Of a stretch of DNA of 56,742 nt, positions 1 through 9,543 are shown piece after piece. The stretch is from CAZIOH01 sp964540815 (GTDB lineage: Bacteria > Myxococcota_A > Polyangia > Fen-1088), in contig CAZIOH010000040.1 in the NCBI GenBank assembly GCA_964540815.1, positions 1 to 56,742 on the forward strand, given 5' to 3'. Made by a program: the position numbers and the translations under genes. Below the pieces are notes generated by a model. It was not told where the DNA came from. It made no database searches and worked only from the letters and a program-made list of their open reading frames with translations. Numbering within the stretch: the stretch's first letter is position 1; the number at the start of each line of letters is the position of its first letter.

Positions 1-793
1 TGCCACACGACTTGTAGCCGTCGTTGCCGGCGCTGCCGTCGGCCGCGACGCAGTAATCCTTGCAGTAGGTCGTGTTCGAGGGGTTCTTGTAGGGGGCGTT
101 GGCGGTGTTGGCGCCGAGGCGTCAGGGGACGAGACCTCTGTCGAAGTCCTTGCCGTTGCAGTAGAGGGCCGTCGGCGGGCTCACGAAGATGTTGCCGAAG
201 AACGAGCCCTCCTGGTACGGATAGCTCGTGCTCTGGCCCCAGCCGATGGCGGAGCTGTCGCTGTCGAGCCAAAGGGGGATGTGCTCGCCCGAGGTGTTAA
301 CGTGCGCGAGGACGCAGGCGGAAACCATCTCCTGACAGTCCTTGCCGCAGGCGGCGGTCTCCCACTCGGGGGCCATCCCGATCTCGCCCGAGAACTTGTA
401 GGTGGTGCCGTTCACCACCTTCGAGATCGTCCGGCCGGCCGGGAGGGCGCACCGGACGACGTACGAGACGGTGTTGCGTCCATCGGCGCTTGTCATGAGG
501 CCCGTCGTCGTGCTGAGCCCGTTGATGGAGCTGAGGCCGTTGATGGAGCTCAGGCCGTTGATGGAGCTCAGGCCGTTGATGGAGCTGAGGCCGTTCTCGG
601 AGGCGAGGGCGGCGGCCTGACTCTCGTGAGTGGTGGATTCGCCACCGGGCGACGAGCCGACGCAGGCCGTCCCGAAGGCGCCGACGAGGCCCGCCAGGCC
701 CATGACCGTCGCGGTGAGGGGGTGGCTGAATCGCTTGCGGAACGGGTCCGACGGTGGCTCGGGCGCCAGGGCGGGGCGGGTGAGGGGCTGCAT
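1..793 (-). pseudogene. NGLSS-repeat secreted protein, interrupted by in-frame TGA, runs off window
   Basis: The gene reads right to left from an ATG at 793, chosen because AAAGGAG lies 7 bases upstream; the frame also opens at 820 without a good ribosome site. The N-terminus has a basic stretch, a hydrophobic segment and a cysteine (GTAC), which could be a lipoprotein signal with a weak lipobox. Next come four NGLSSI repeats and a cysteine-containing globular part ending in GKDFDRGLVP. A TGA at 124-122 follows, yet the same frame stays open past it to position 1 and still looks like the same protein (RLGANTANAPYKNP, then several Cys). Related myxobacterial proteins, as I recall them, have Gly at this point, so GGA to TGA is the simplest explanation. 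Function unknown; likely exported. Confidence 0.6.
521..592 (-). repeat. Four 18-bp tandem units encoding NGLSSI
   Basis: Four perfect or near-perfect 18-base units lie head to tail at 521-538, 539-556, 557-574 and 575-592. They differ at only one base (ctgagg versus ctcagg). In the minus-strand gene each encodes one NGLSSI hexapeptide. This is a coding minisatellite, probably prone to copy-number slippage. Confidence 0.9.
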
Positions 794-825
794 TGCGGTA
801 ACTCCTTTGCGAGTCCACACTGCAC

Positions 826-870
826 TTATTGGACAATGTAAAGTTGTATTATTTATTACATAAACGCGTG
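826..870 (-). promoter_or_regulatory. AT-rich promoter region of the repeat protein
   Basis: This roughly 45-base stretch is strikingly AT-rich in an otherwise GC-rich window and sits just upstream of the gene starting at 793. On the minus strand it contains a TTTACA hexamer resembling a -35 box. No convincing -10 box at standard spacing is visible, so it is called on composition and position only. Confidence 0.35.
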
Positions 871-1095
871 GCTATTATGGCGTGGTCGGCCACTCTGTTT
901 CGGCCCGCCCGCAACGCGAGCCGGGTTGTCCCGAGTCGCTGGGGCGGAGGCGGCGATGATCCCGTAACGGTGGCCGACCGGTCCGTGGGTGCGATGCTCC
1001 CTGGCCTTCGGATCTCTGGACGGCCACCACGGGGTAGTAGGCGATGAGAGCGACACGTTTGACGCGGAGCAGAGCAATGTGGTCCTTCCGCAGGA

Positions 1096-1240
1096 ATGTC
1101 GGACGTCTTGAACGAAGCCAAACGGAAACAAATGCTGGCACTTGACCAACTTAGATGGTCGCTCAGGCGAGTTGAGCGCGAGGTTGGTGTCGTCGAGAGA
1201 CGGCCGGAATATCGGTGCGATATTCTGGGGGACGACACTC
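1096..1240 (+). pseudogene. Relic of IS21-family transposase (IstA-like) N-terminus
   Basis: The plus strand encodes MSDVLNEAKRKQMLALDQLRWSLRR followed by EREVG, the N-terminal helix-turn-helix of IS21-type transposases (compare IstA: ALGRLGWSLRRI). After about 35 codons the homology moves to another frame (RRETAGISVR), showing a frameshift, and then fades. No DDE catalytic domain is left, so it cannot transpose. The call rests on motif resemblance; a database search would settle the family. Confidence 0.5.
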
Positions 1241-1484
1241 GCGATGGCCGCTACCTCCTGAAATTGCGGATTCGGCAAAGCAGTCCATGGGGGGATGGAT
1301 CTCGCCCTGGAACTACTCCTTCCCGCCAGCGTCCTTCGGCGAAGGACGAAGCGAACGGAAGGCCGGCGACACCGCTGACCGTCGGGCCTCTAAGGCGCCT
1401 GAACAGGCACGGCATGGCCGACGGACCGTCGACGAACGCCGTGAGGTGATCCTGGACCCGATGAGCGGAAACGCCTCAAGGGGA

Positions 1485-1602
1485 CCAAAATCGCGCCCAG
1501 GTGGAAGAGCTCTTCGGGCTCGATCTCCTTACCGAAGGGATGGCGATTGAGACCAAAGTGCTTGCGCTCATAATCGCCCCCGTGCTGTTGAACTACTAGC
1601 AC
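1485..1602 (-). pseudogene. Relic of ExeA/TniB-like transposition ATPase
   Basis: On the minus strand from 1602 the translation YERKHFGLNRHPFGKEI, then EPEELF, matches the start of ExeA-like AAA ATPases that accompany transposases (pattern HFGLxxxPFxKE). The Walker A motif that should follow about 30 residues later is absent and the frame becomes nonsense. Together with the IS21-like fragment at 1096 it suggests remains of one or more inserted elements. Confidence 0.45.
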
Positions 1603-1650
1603 CGCCAGGCAGGGTGAACGGCGGCGATGGTTTTCGGGACACTACGGGGT

Positions 1651-4500
1651 TCAATTCACGCCGCTCGTTAGGATCTCGCGCAGCTTTCGCGTCAGCGATT
1701 CGGGCGTGAAGGGCTTCTCCAGGAAGGCCATCCTGCCATCGAGCACCCCGTGGCGAACGATGCTGTCATCGGTATACCCAGACATGAACAGCACCTTCAG
1801 CTCGGGCCGGAGCGGTGCGATCCGCCGCGCCAGCTCGACGCCGCTGATCTGGGGCATCACGACGTCCGTCAGCAGAAGGTGGATGTCGCCCCGGTGCTTC
1901 TCGGCCAGCAGCAGGGCGTCGCCGGCGCTCGGCGCGAGGATCACCCGATACCCGTTGCGCCGGAGAATGCTAGCCGCCACGGCGCGCACCTGTTCCTGGT
2001 CCTCGACCAGCAGGATGGTCTCCGAGCCCCGCAGGGTCGCGGGCACCGACGAGGGCGGTCTTGCGACGTCGAGATCGGCCTCCACCCGAGGGAAGTACAC
2101 TTTGAAGGTCGTCCCCACGTTGGGCTCGCTGTAGACCCACACGCTCCCGCCCGACTGCTGGGCGATGCCAAACACGGTCGAGAGCCCGAGGCCTGTCCCC
2201 TTTCCGACCTCCTTGGTCGTGAAGAACGGCTCGAAGATGCGGGACTGGGTGGCCTGGTCCATCCCGACGCCGGTGTCGCTGACCGCCAGCATCACGTGGG
2301 GGCCGGGCGTGACACCCCAATGCTCGCGCGCATAGTCGCTGTCGAGCTCGACATTCCCAGTTTCGATGCTCAGCTGCCCTCCCGTCGGCATGGCGTCCCT
2401 AGCATTAACTACCAGGTTCATGATGACCTGCTCGATCTGGCCCGGATCGGCCCGGACCCTTCCCAGTACCGGTGCGGGTACGGTGATGAAATCGATGTCC
2501 TCGCCCACGATGCGCCTGACCATCTTCTCCGTCCCGGCCAGCAATTCATTCAAGGCGAGCACCCTGGGGGCCACGATCTGTTGCCGGCTGAACATGAGGA
2601 GATGGCGGGTGAGCTCGGCGGCGCGGAGCGCGGCCGTATGGATTTCCTCGATTTCGTCCCTCGTCGAATCGGTCGGCTTCAGCTCGGCGAGGAGCAATCC
2701 GCTGTAGCTCATGATAACCGACAACATATTGTTGAAGTCGTGTGCGATGCCACCGGCCAGACGGCCTACCGCATCCATTTTCTGCGCCTGGCGCAGCTGG
2801 TCCTCCGCATTCCTGAGGACAGCCTCGCCCTTCCGTTGCGCGGTGAGGTCGCGCGCCGTCTTGGATGCGCCCAGGACCTGACCCGAATCGTCCAGGATCG
2901 GTGCGAGCGAGATCGAGACCTCGACGGCGGTCCCGTCCTTACGCTGGCGCATCGTCTCGTAGTGCTCGATGTGCTCCCCCGCCGCGACACGGCCGAGGAG
3001 AGCGCGCTCCTCGACCATTCGGTCGGGAGGAATTACGAGACCGATCGGTTGCCCCAGGGCCTCTGCCGCCGAGTACCCGAATAGGCGTTCCGCAGCGGTA
3101 TTCCAGCTCGTGATGGTTCCGTCGAGCCGCTTGCTGATGATGGCGTCGTTGGAGGACTCGACGATAGCTGCCAGGAGGGACCGCCTCTCCTCGCCCTCGT
3201 GGCGGGCCGTGACGTCCCTGATGACCGCGATGCGGGCGCGACGACCGCCGAAGATCAGCATGCGCGAGTCGTACTCGGCAAGGAAGAGCGAGCCATCCTT
3301 GCGTCGATGACGGACTGTTCCCTGGGCGGGCGCCTCCCCGAGCGCCGCCACCGCCCCCTTGACGGCAGCGGCTTCGCTCGGGAAGCGGAGATGCGAGACC
3401 TTCATCTCCAGCATCTCGTCGCGGGGAAAGCCGTACAGGCACAGGGCCGCCTCGTTGACGGCCAGATAACCTAGGGTCTCGACGTCGAACACGATCACCG
3501 GAATCGGGCTGGCCTCGAAGAGGAGGCGGTGCGCAACCACGGAATCATGCAGGGCCTGGTTGGCTCGCAGTGCCGCGTCGGCGGCGGCGTGCTCCGCCGC
3601 GTAGGACCGCGCGTTGGCGATGGCCAGCGCGGCGTGGTCCGCCAGGTTTCGGACGAGGTTCAGATCGTCCTCCGTGTACGGGTGCTCCGAGCCGGTTCGG
3701 AAGAGCGTCGCGACGCCGATGACCTGTTCGCGGCACGACATCGGGACCATCATTACGCTCCCCACGTTCAAGCGCTCCAGGATCGGCCGGTACTGGGGCA
3801 CCGTCGAGGCGATGTATTCGGCGGACGAGGTGCTAGGAATGAAAAGGGACTGGCCAGAAGCGGCTACCCGGCCGGTCACGCCCTCCCCGACGGCTTGCGG
3901 GTGAGCCGCCAGCAGGTCGTGCGCCTGAGCGACGGTCTCGGGGTCTCGGTGATAGACCGCACCCCGCTCCAGCATCTTGCCATCCTCGCTGACGGCGCGA
4001 ATGGTGCAGAGATCCCCGAGGAGCTCGCCCAGTCGCCTCGCGATGACGTCGAGCAGTCGATCGTAGTCACCGGTCACCTCCGAGAACTCCTGCGACGCGT
4101 CGGCCAGCAGGCCCAGGCGCGCCGCCATCTGCTCCCGCTCGCCGAGCGCGCGCCTCGCCTCCTCCTCCTGGGTGACATTGTTGGTCACGATCATCACGCC
4201 GAGCTCCTCGATGGGCATGAGGTGCGTGTCGTACCAGCGCGGGGGCCCGTCCGGGAGCCGCCTCAGCCTGCGCCGGACGGCTGCAGGCTCACCGGCGCGC
4301 GTCAGAGCGAGATCGGCGCGAAGCTCGGCCTGCTCCTCGCTGGCCACGAAGTCGAAGAGATCCCGGCCGAGATCTTGTGCGGCGTCGATGGTTGCGCTGC
4401 TCCGGCTGATCGAGGTGAGGCGGTTCTCGCCGTCGATCGTCAAGATGTGGCCGGGCCAGTGCTCGAGGAGCGCCCTCCACCTTGTTTCGGTCTCACGCAA
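1651..4500 (-). CDS. Hybrid sensor histidine kinase (PAS-GAF-PAS-PAS-HisKA-HATPase-REC)
   Basis: A 949-residue cytoplasmic hybrid kinase. The frame is open to 4890, but the first 130 codons look random; a TTG at 4500 preceded by GGGGAGG with 6-base spacing starts exactly at the first PAS domain, so I use it. Order: PAS about 1-115, GAF 145-300, PAS 325-435, PAS 443-555, HisKA with phospho-acceptor His587 in IAHDFNN, HATPase about 685-805 (N box NLVVNARDAM, G1 DTGVGMD, G2 GKGTGLGL), and receiver 827-945 with Asp879 in LLTDVVMP. No membrane segment is seen, so it probably senses a cytoplasmic or diffusible signal such as redox state, oxygen or light. It is a paralogue of the kinase at 5219-7744. 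Its phosphorelay partner is not evident; the receiver-only protein at 8031 is a candidate. Confidence 0.9.
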   Translation of the reverse strand: MRETETRWRALLEHWPGHILTIDGENRLTSISRSSATIDAAQDLGRDLFDFVASEEQAELRADLALTRAGEPAAVRRRLRRLPDGPPRWYDTHLMPIEELGVMIVTNNVTQEEEARRALGEREQMAARLGLLADASQEFSEVTGDYDRLLDVIARRLGELLGDLCTIRAVSEDGKMLERGAVYHRDPETVAQAHDLLAAHPQAVGEGVTGRVAASGQSLFIPSTSSAEYIASTVPQYRPILERLNVGSVMMVPMSCREQVIGVATLFRTGSEHPYTEDDLNLVRNLADHAALAIANARSYAAEHAAADAALRANQALHDSVVAHRLLFEASPIPVIVFDVETLGYLAVNEAALCLYGFPRDEMLEMKVSHLRFPSEAAAVKGAVAALGEAPAQGTVRHRRKDGSLFLAEYDSRMLIFGGRRARIAVIRDVTARHEGEERRSLLAAIVESSNDAIISKRLDGTITSWNTAAERLFGYSAAEALGQPIGLVIPPDRMVEERALLGRVAAGEHIEHYETMRQRKDGTAVEVSISLAPILDDSGQVLGASKTARDLTAQRKGEAVLRNAEDQLRQAQKMDAVGRLAGGIAHDFNNMLSVIMSYSGLLLAELKPTDSTRDEIEEIHTAALRAAELTRHLLMFSRQQIVAPRVLALNELLAGTEKMVRRIVGEDIDFITVPAPVLGRVRADPGQIEQVIMNLVVNARDAMPTGGQLSIETGNVELDSDYAREHWGVTPGPHVMLAVSDTGVGMDQATQSRIFEPFFTTKEVGKGTGLGLSTVFGIAQQSGGSVWVYSEPNVGTTFKVYFPRVEADLDVARPPSSVPATLRGSETILLVEDQEQVRAVAASILRRNGYRVILAPSAGDALLLAEKHRGDIHLLLTDVVMPQISGVELARRIAPLRPELKVLFMSGYTDDSIVRHGVLDGRMAFLEKPFTPESLTRKLREILTSGVN

Positions 4501-5218
4501 TTGCCACCTCCCCTTTCGACACCTCACCCTCTTTGCCTCCCCCCGAACCGGCGGTCTGTTGAAATGCAGCCGAGTAGGAGCGGCAGCCCGAGCGGAACGA
4601 ACCAGACATCCCCTCTGCCCGCCCCGTTCCACGGGCGGTGTCCCATCCGCGTGGCCCAAGCTCCCGTCGTAATTGACTATCGCGATGTTTACTGGCGCAG
4701 TCAATGGGGCGACCGCCCGGTGCGTCGCGCGCACAGCAGGGTCGTCCCTGGCGAGCCTCCACAGAAGGACGTGTATGGGGCTTCGAGGGAGCCTTGAAAT
4801 GCCGAGCCACGAAAGCCGGCCGGCTCCTGGTTCCTCCCCCCGGGAGATGAGGGCCATTCGCTGGTCGACCGCGGGCTCCCATGATGGCACCGGCCTTGCG
4901 AGCGGCTGTGATGCACACGGCCGGGGAACGCTGTGGGCAAACAGGGCGGCCGCGCGCAGGGCCTCGCCCCCGAACAGCCGGGCGCGTCGCCGGCGTGGTG
5001 AGCGGCCCTTATGTCTGCCGTTTCTAGCCTCGCGCCCGTATGTTGATAGTCAATCGCTCCGTGATCAGCACAAACACGTCTTCATCGAAGAGGCGAGGGT
5101 ATCTCTCCACCAATACCCAGCGCTGCTTTACCCGGCCGCTGGCGGTGTCGCAGGGCTCTCCTCGCCCCGGGCCCCCGCCCGGGTCAGCTCGCCCTTCGCC
5201 GGATGAGGCCGGCCGCGG
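4501..5218. other. Intergenic, no convincing gene
   Basis: These 718 bases separate the two kinases. Open frames occur on both strands but show no family motif, plausible ribosome site or coding-type composition. It presumably holds the promoter of the kinase at 1651-4500; I could not place one. Confidence 0.5.
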
Positions 5219-7744
5219 TCAGGCTGGCCCACCCGGGGTGGCTGGTCGGTCGTCGTCGAGCACGCTTCGAAGCTTGAGGCCGAGTTGCTCCGACGTGAAC
5301 GGCTTCTGCAGAAACGAAGCCCCGCGCTGGCTCACGCCGTGCGAGACGATGCTCCCGTCGGTGTACCCCGACATGTACACGACCTTCAGATGGGGCCAGT
5401 GAGCGAGGAGCCGGGTCGCGAGCTCCACCCCGCTCATGCTGGGCATCACGACGTCGGTGAGGAGGAGGTGGACTGGCTCGTGGGTGTGCTCGGGCAGCCG
5501 CAGTGCATCGGCTGTGTCCTGCGCGACGATGACTCGGTATCCGGTCCGTTCGAGGGCGCGACGGGCGACGGCCCGTACCGCCTCGTCGTCCTCGACCAGC
5601 AAGATGGTCTCGGTCCCGTGGACATTGACGGCCGGCGACGGGGAGCGGGGAGAGTCGACCTGGTCTTCGGAGCGCGGGAGATACACCTTGAAGGTGGTGC
5701 CGTGGCCCGGCTCGCTGTAGACGAAGATTCCACCCCCGAGTTGCCGGACGATGCCGAAGACCGTCGAGAGCCCGAGACCGGTTCCCTTGCCACGCTCCTT
5801 GGTCGTGAAGAACGGGTCGAAGACGCGGAGTCGCGTCGCCTTGTCCATGCCGACTCCGGTGTCGGTCACCGCCAGCATCACGTACGGTCCGGGCTCGGTA
5901 TCGAGGTGAGCGCGTACGAACACCTCATCGAGGAACACGTCCGCGGTCTCCAAGGTGAGGCGGCCGCCCGACGGCATGGCATCGCGTGCGTTCACCACCA
6001 GATTCATGATGACCTGCTCGATGTTGCCCTGGTCGGCGCGGATCCGACCCAGCCCCGGGCTGAGTACCACCAGCAGCTCGAGATCCTCGCCGAGCAGGCG
6101 CCTCAGCATCTTCTCGAGCCCGCCGACCACCGCGTTGAGATCGAGCACCTTGAGCTCGAGTATCTGCTGGCGGCTGAACAGGAGGAGCTGACTGGTGAGC
6201 TGGGCCGCGCGCTCGGCGGCGCTTTGAATCTCCAGCATGTCGCCCCGCCTGGGATCCCCGGCAGCCAGATCCTGGAGCAGGAACTCTCCGTAGCCGAGGA
6301 TGATCGACAGGATGTTGTTGAAGTCGTGCGCCACTCCACCCGCCAGGCGCCCTACCGCATCCATGCGCTGGGACTGGCGCAGTTGCTCCTCCAGAGACTC
6401 GCGAGCCTCGGCGGCACGCCGGCGCTCGGTCGTGTCGATCGAGAGGATCGCCAGACCCTCCGGGGTGGGCTGGATGTTGACTTCGAAGTGGACCTTGTGG
6501 CCATCGGCGAGGGTCAGCTCTTCCTCGACCTGAACCGGTGCACCCTCGCGGATGCACCGCTGCAGGAGGGCATACATCCCCGAGGCCTCGAAGTTGGGAT
6601 ACAACTCCATCGGGGTCCGCCCGAGCAGTCGTTCCTTCCCGAGGCGGGCCTGCTGTGCCGCGACCCTGTTCACGTAAAGATAGCGGAGATCGTACCCGAG
6701 GATGGTGTACCCCTCGAGCAGGTTATCGATCGTGCGTTGCAGCCTGCTCTCGCTTTCGAGCTTGGCGGCCTCCGCCTCCCGGCGGTCGGTTTGATCCAGG
6801 AGGACCACGTAGCGCACAGGGCGTCCCCCGAGGGAGGTGAGATGATTTCTGCCCTCGACGTGAATGATTCGCCCGTCCTTGCGGCGGTGCCGGGCCGTCC
6901 CCACCACGACCGCATCGTGCGCGGCCACCAGTGCCGCGGCAAGCTGAGCGCGGTCCTCCGGCACGCGGAGATCGTCGAGCGCGAGGGCGAGGAACTCCTC
7001 CCTCGAGTAGCCGTACAGCTCGAGCGCGGCGGTGTTGGCCGCCACGATTCGCAGGCTCTCCACGTCGAAGATGAACGTCGCGAGGGGGCTCGACTCGAAG
7101 AAGAAGAGGTGCATCGCCTCCGACCTGCGAACGGCCTGCTCGGCCTGCTCGGCCTGCCGCCGGGCCGTGCGCGCGGCCAGGTAGAACTGTCCATTCTCGA
7201 TGGCCAGCGAGGCGTGGTCCGCCAGGTTCTGGGCCAGCTCGCAGTCGTTCTCCTCGAAGGGCGGGGCTTCGGGGCGAAAGCGGCCCAGGCTGATCACGCC
7301 CATGGCCCGTCCATGGGCACGCAACGCGACCACGAGGAAGCTATGCAGACCGAGCGTTCGCTGGGACTCGACCTGCTCGGGAGTCGTGTCGCAGCGTGCT
7401 GCTTTGGGATCGAGCCTAGGCACGAGGAGCGCCACACCCGTCGCGAGGATCTGGCGAAGAGCGGGCTGTTCGGCCAGCACGAGCGGCGCCGCGAACGTCC
7501 GCCGGATCGCGTCGAGGGCGTCCGGGTGAACCGCGTGGAGCGCCACCGCCCGCATGCTAGCGCCGCCCTCGTCGAGTAAGAAGACAGCGCACGAGTCCCC
7601 GAGGACCTCGCTCAAGATGCGCGCCACCTCGTCCAGGAGTCGCTCGTAGTCGGTCGTCGCGTCCGCGAAGGCCTTGCCGGCCTCGGAGACCACCTTCAGC
7701 CGATCGTGGAACCGTTGAATCTGGTCTCCCGCCGCGTCCGACAT
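5219..7744 (-). CDS. Hybrid sensor histidine kinase (GAF-PAS-PAS-HisKA-HATPase-REC)
   Basis: About 841 residues from the ATG at 7744 (MSDAAGDQ); the frame is open to 7789 and the start is not certain. Order: GAF about 15-190, PAS 210-325, PAS 335-445, HisKA with phospho-acceptor His473 in VAHDFNN, HATPase (NLVVNARDAM, DTGVGMD, GKGTGLGLST), and a C-terminal receiver with LLTDVVMP. No transmembrane helices. The kinase core and receiver closely resemble those of the kinase at 1651-4500, which has one extra PAS domain, so the pair arose by duplication. Not in an obvious operon; both are on the minus strand with a 718-base gap. Confidence 0.9.
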   Translation of the reverse strand: MSDAAGDQIQRFHDRLKVVSEAGKAFADATTDYERLLDEVARILSEVLGDSCAVFLLDEGGASMRAVALHAVHPDALDAIRRTFAAPLVLAEQPALRQILATGVALLVPRLDPKAARCDTTPEQVESQRTLGLHSFLVVALRAHGRAMGVISLGRFRPEAPPFEENDCELAQNLADHASLAIENGQFYLAARTARRQAEQAEQAVRRSEAMHLFFFESSPLATFIFDVESLRIVAANTAALELYGYSREEFLALALDDLRVPEDRAQLAAALVAAHDAVVVGTARHRRKDGRIIHVEGRNHLTSLGGRPVRYVVLLDQTDRREAEAAKLESESRLQRTIDNLLEGYTILGYDLRYLYVNRVAAQQARLGKERLLGRTPMELYPNFEASGMYALLQRCIREGAPVQVEEELTLADGHKVHFEVNIQPTPEGLAILSIDTTERRRAAEARESLEEQLRQSQRMDAVGRLAGGVAHDFNNILSIILGYGEFLLQDLAAGDPRRGDMLEIQSAAERAAQLTSQLLLFSRQQILELKVLDLNAVVGGLEKMLRRLLGEDLELLVVLSPGLGRIRADQGNIEQVIMNLVVNARDAMPSGGRLTLETADVFLDEVFVRAHLDTEPGPYVMLAVTDTGVGMDKATRLRVFDPFFTTKERGKGTGLGLSTVFGIVRQLGGGIFVYSEPGHGTTFKVYLPRSEDQVDSPRSPSPAVNVHGTETILLVEDDEAVRAVARRALERTGYRVIVAQDTADALRLPEHTHEPVHLLLTDVVMPSMSGVELATRLLAHWPHLKVVYMSGYTDGSIVSHGVSQRGASFLQKPFTSEQLGLKLRSVLDDDRPATPGGPA

Positions 7745-8030
7745 GGTTCCGAGAAGTCCTCCCACCCTCTCCCGCCGTCGTGCCGCCATCGTGGGCGAGG
7801 GGCCGCGACCCCGGTCATATAGCCTGACAAACTATAGGCCCCGGGTGGACGGGAACAAGCCGCACCGCGACAGAGCCGACGTTTGAGAGCGCGACGTTGG
7901 CGGCCGCGCCGGGTGCGCTCGGGAAGCCTACCATCGACCTAGGTCGACCTCCGGTCGTGGGTCATCCGGCGGTCGACCCGGGGTCCCGATGTCCAAACCA
8001 GCTCCATGGCGTTGAAGAAGAGCGGACTTC

Positions 8031-8459
8031 TCAGGGTGCCCGCGAACGACTCCACGCCCCCACCGCTTTGGGCGAGGTCGGGGCGGCAAGCACCCTGGTC
8101 AGCCGGACGAAGTCGATTGGCTTGGAGATGAAATCAGCAATTCCGGCTTCGTAGGCCTCTCTGATCGTTTCTTCGTCTGAACAGGCGCTGATGATGACGG
8201 CTCGAATCTTCTGCCCGTATCGGCGGACGCTCTTGATCAGCTCGGCCCCATTCAGCCCCGGAAGACGGTAGTCCGTAACGATGAAAGCGACTTGACCAGC
8301 CAGTGCTTTGGGGAGGGCCTCTTCGGCACTGGCCGCGGCCAAAACAACGTACCCAGTCAGCTCCAAGATCTCGACGACGTTCTCGGCGAAGGCGATATTG
8401 TCATCGACGACGAGCGCGATCCGACTGCCGTCACCTGACGCAGCCGTAAGCTCGTTCAT
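8031..8459 (-). CDS. Receiver-only response regulator
   Basis: A 142-residue protein that is essentially one CheY-like receiver: acidic pair VVDD near residue 20, phospho-acceptor Asp63 in VTDYRLPG, conserved Lys113 in ISKPID. There is no DNA-binding or enzymatic output domain, so it probably acts as a phosphorelay intermediate or by protein contact; the two hybrid kinases next door on the same strand are plausible partners (inference). Its ATG overlaps the stop of the upstream dehydrogenase-like gene by 4 bases (ATGA), implying translational coupling. The last 20 residues are Arg/Ser/Pro-rich and probably unstructured. Confidence 0.88.
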   Translation of the reverse strand: MNELTAASGDGSRIALVVDDNIAFAENVVEILELTGYVVLAAASAEEALPKALAGQVAFIVTDYRLPGLNGAELIKSVRRYGQKIRAVIISACSDEETIREAYEAGIADFISKPIDFVRLTRVLAAPTSPKAVGAWSRSRAP

Positions 8460-9319
8460 AGATCGCGCTCATCGCGGCAGGTACCAGCAAGCGCCGTTGA
8501 CGCGTTGGCGACAACTAGGAATGACCCGGTACCGAGGCCCGCCGCGACGAGCGCGCCGTAGCGCGCGACGATGGCATTGGCCAGGATTCCAACGACGTCG
8601 AGCTTCGACCTCGCTCTGAGCCCGCACGGCGTCGGATCCGTGACCGGGGTCGCCTGTGAGACCAACCCGTCATCGGCTCCGCTATTCTTCACCGACTGAA
8701 GCCGCACCGCATTTGTGTCGATCGCTACGACCCGGTACGCGGTGCTGCTGCGCAACACCTGAACAACCACGGGCCCGATTCCGCCAACGGCGATCACCGC
8801 CACCGTCGCAGCCGCGCGTAGATGTGGAAGGGCGAGGTTGATCGCGCGGCAAGGAGCAATTCCCGCGTTGGTACGTGGTGCGGCCTTCACGCGATCCCGG
8901 TCGCCTACGAGAGCGCGCCGGCGCTCCGGGGTCGACGTCATTCCCCAGTTGTCGAAGTCGCTGAACAGGACTTCGCCACCGAGCATGGTGGGCGGACGAG
9001 CCCAGTATTCGCATGTGCCATCGCGACCACTCAGGCACGCGACACAGCTCGCGCATCCCCAGATTCCAGCCACCAGCACCGTCTGCGCCCCCTGTGGACC
9101 CTTCACAGCGGGTCCGAACTTCGCCACGAACCCCGCCGCCTCTTGCCCAAGAGTCAAAGGGAGCGGAACCATGGCCCTTTTCGGATTCAGAAGGCGCACG
9201 CCAGTTCCACCTATTGCGGCCGCACCAACCCGGACGAGGAATCGTCCCGCTGCCGGCTCCGGAACTGCTACGGCGAATGCGTCGCGTTCCTGAGGCGCAT
9301 GCTCTTCATCGGTGTTCAT
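8456..9319 (-). CDS. Zinc-dependent alcohol dehydrogenase-like protein lacking the catalytic zinc site (probably degenerate)
   Basis: A 287-residue member of the medium-chain dehydrogenase family, starting at the ATG at 9319 after AGGAG. The GroES-like fold is recognisable: PLPLTLGQEAAG stands where active enzymes have LGHE, the structural-zinc loop keeps all four Cys (C89, C92, C95, C103), and the Rossmann glycines are present (GGIG). The catalytic zinc ligands are lost: the usual Cys-His of the first loop is Gly37-Gly38, and the LGHE His is Gln59. The C-terminus is about 50 residues short and the middle diverges. It is therefore unlikely to be a working alcohol dehydrogenase; it is either decaying or a non-catalytic nucleotide-binding protein. 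It is translationally coupled to the response regulator that follows. Confidence 0.65.
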   Translation of the reverse strand: MNTDEEHAPQERDAFAVAVPEPAAGRFLVRVGAAAIGGTGVRLLNPKRAMVPLPLTLGQEAAGFVAKFGPAVKGPQGAQTVLVAGIWGCASCVACLSGRDGTCEYWARPPTMLGGEVLFSDFDNWGMTSTPERRRALVGDRDRVKAAPRTNAGIAPCRAINLALPHLRAAATVAVIAVGGIGPVVVQVLRSSTAYRVVAIDTNAVRLQSVKNSGADDGLVSQATPVTDPTPCGLRARSKLDVVGILANAIVARYGALVAAGLGTGSFLVVANASTALAGTCRDERDL

Positions 9320-9543
9320 GGTCAACTCCTGAGCGCCTTGGCGAAGGGAGGAAAGCTCGATGGGGTGATAAGCACGATCATCAACCAGCGCAATGATCTT
9401 GGGGCTGAATTCCCCTGTCGCCTTCTCGGGCGATAGCCTCAGCAGCCCGGTTTTGCAACGACATACGCAAGAAGGACCTCAATTGACACAGCGGAGACGC
9501 GGGATTCGCTGGTCCAGCCATACCTGGGAGACGATCAGAGCAA

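Noticed and set aside
122..124. Selenocysteine at the in-frame TGA
   Set aside because: The expected residue in relatives is Gly rather than Cys, and I saw no SECIS-like hairpin just downstream.
521..592. Short CRISPR array
   Set aside because: 18-bp units are contiguous without spacers and encode NGLSSI in frame.
5285..7579. 764-codon plus-strand open frame
   Set aside because: Mirror of the hybrid kinase on the minus strand, which has complete domain motifs; the plus frame has none.
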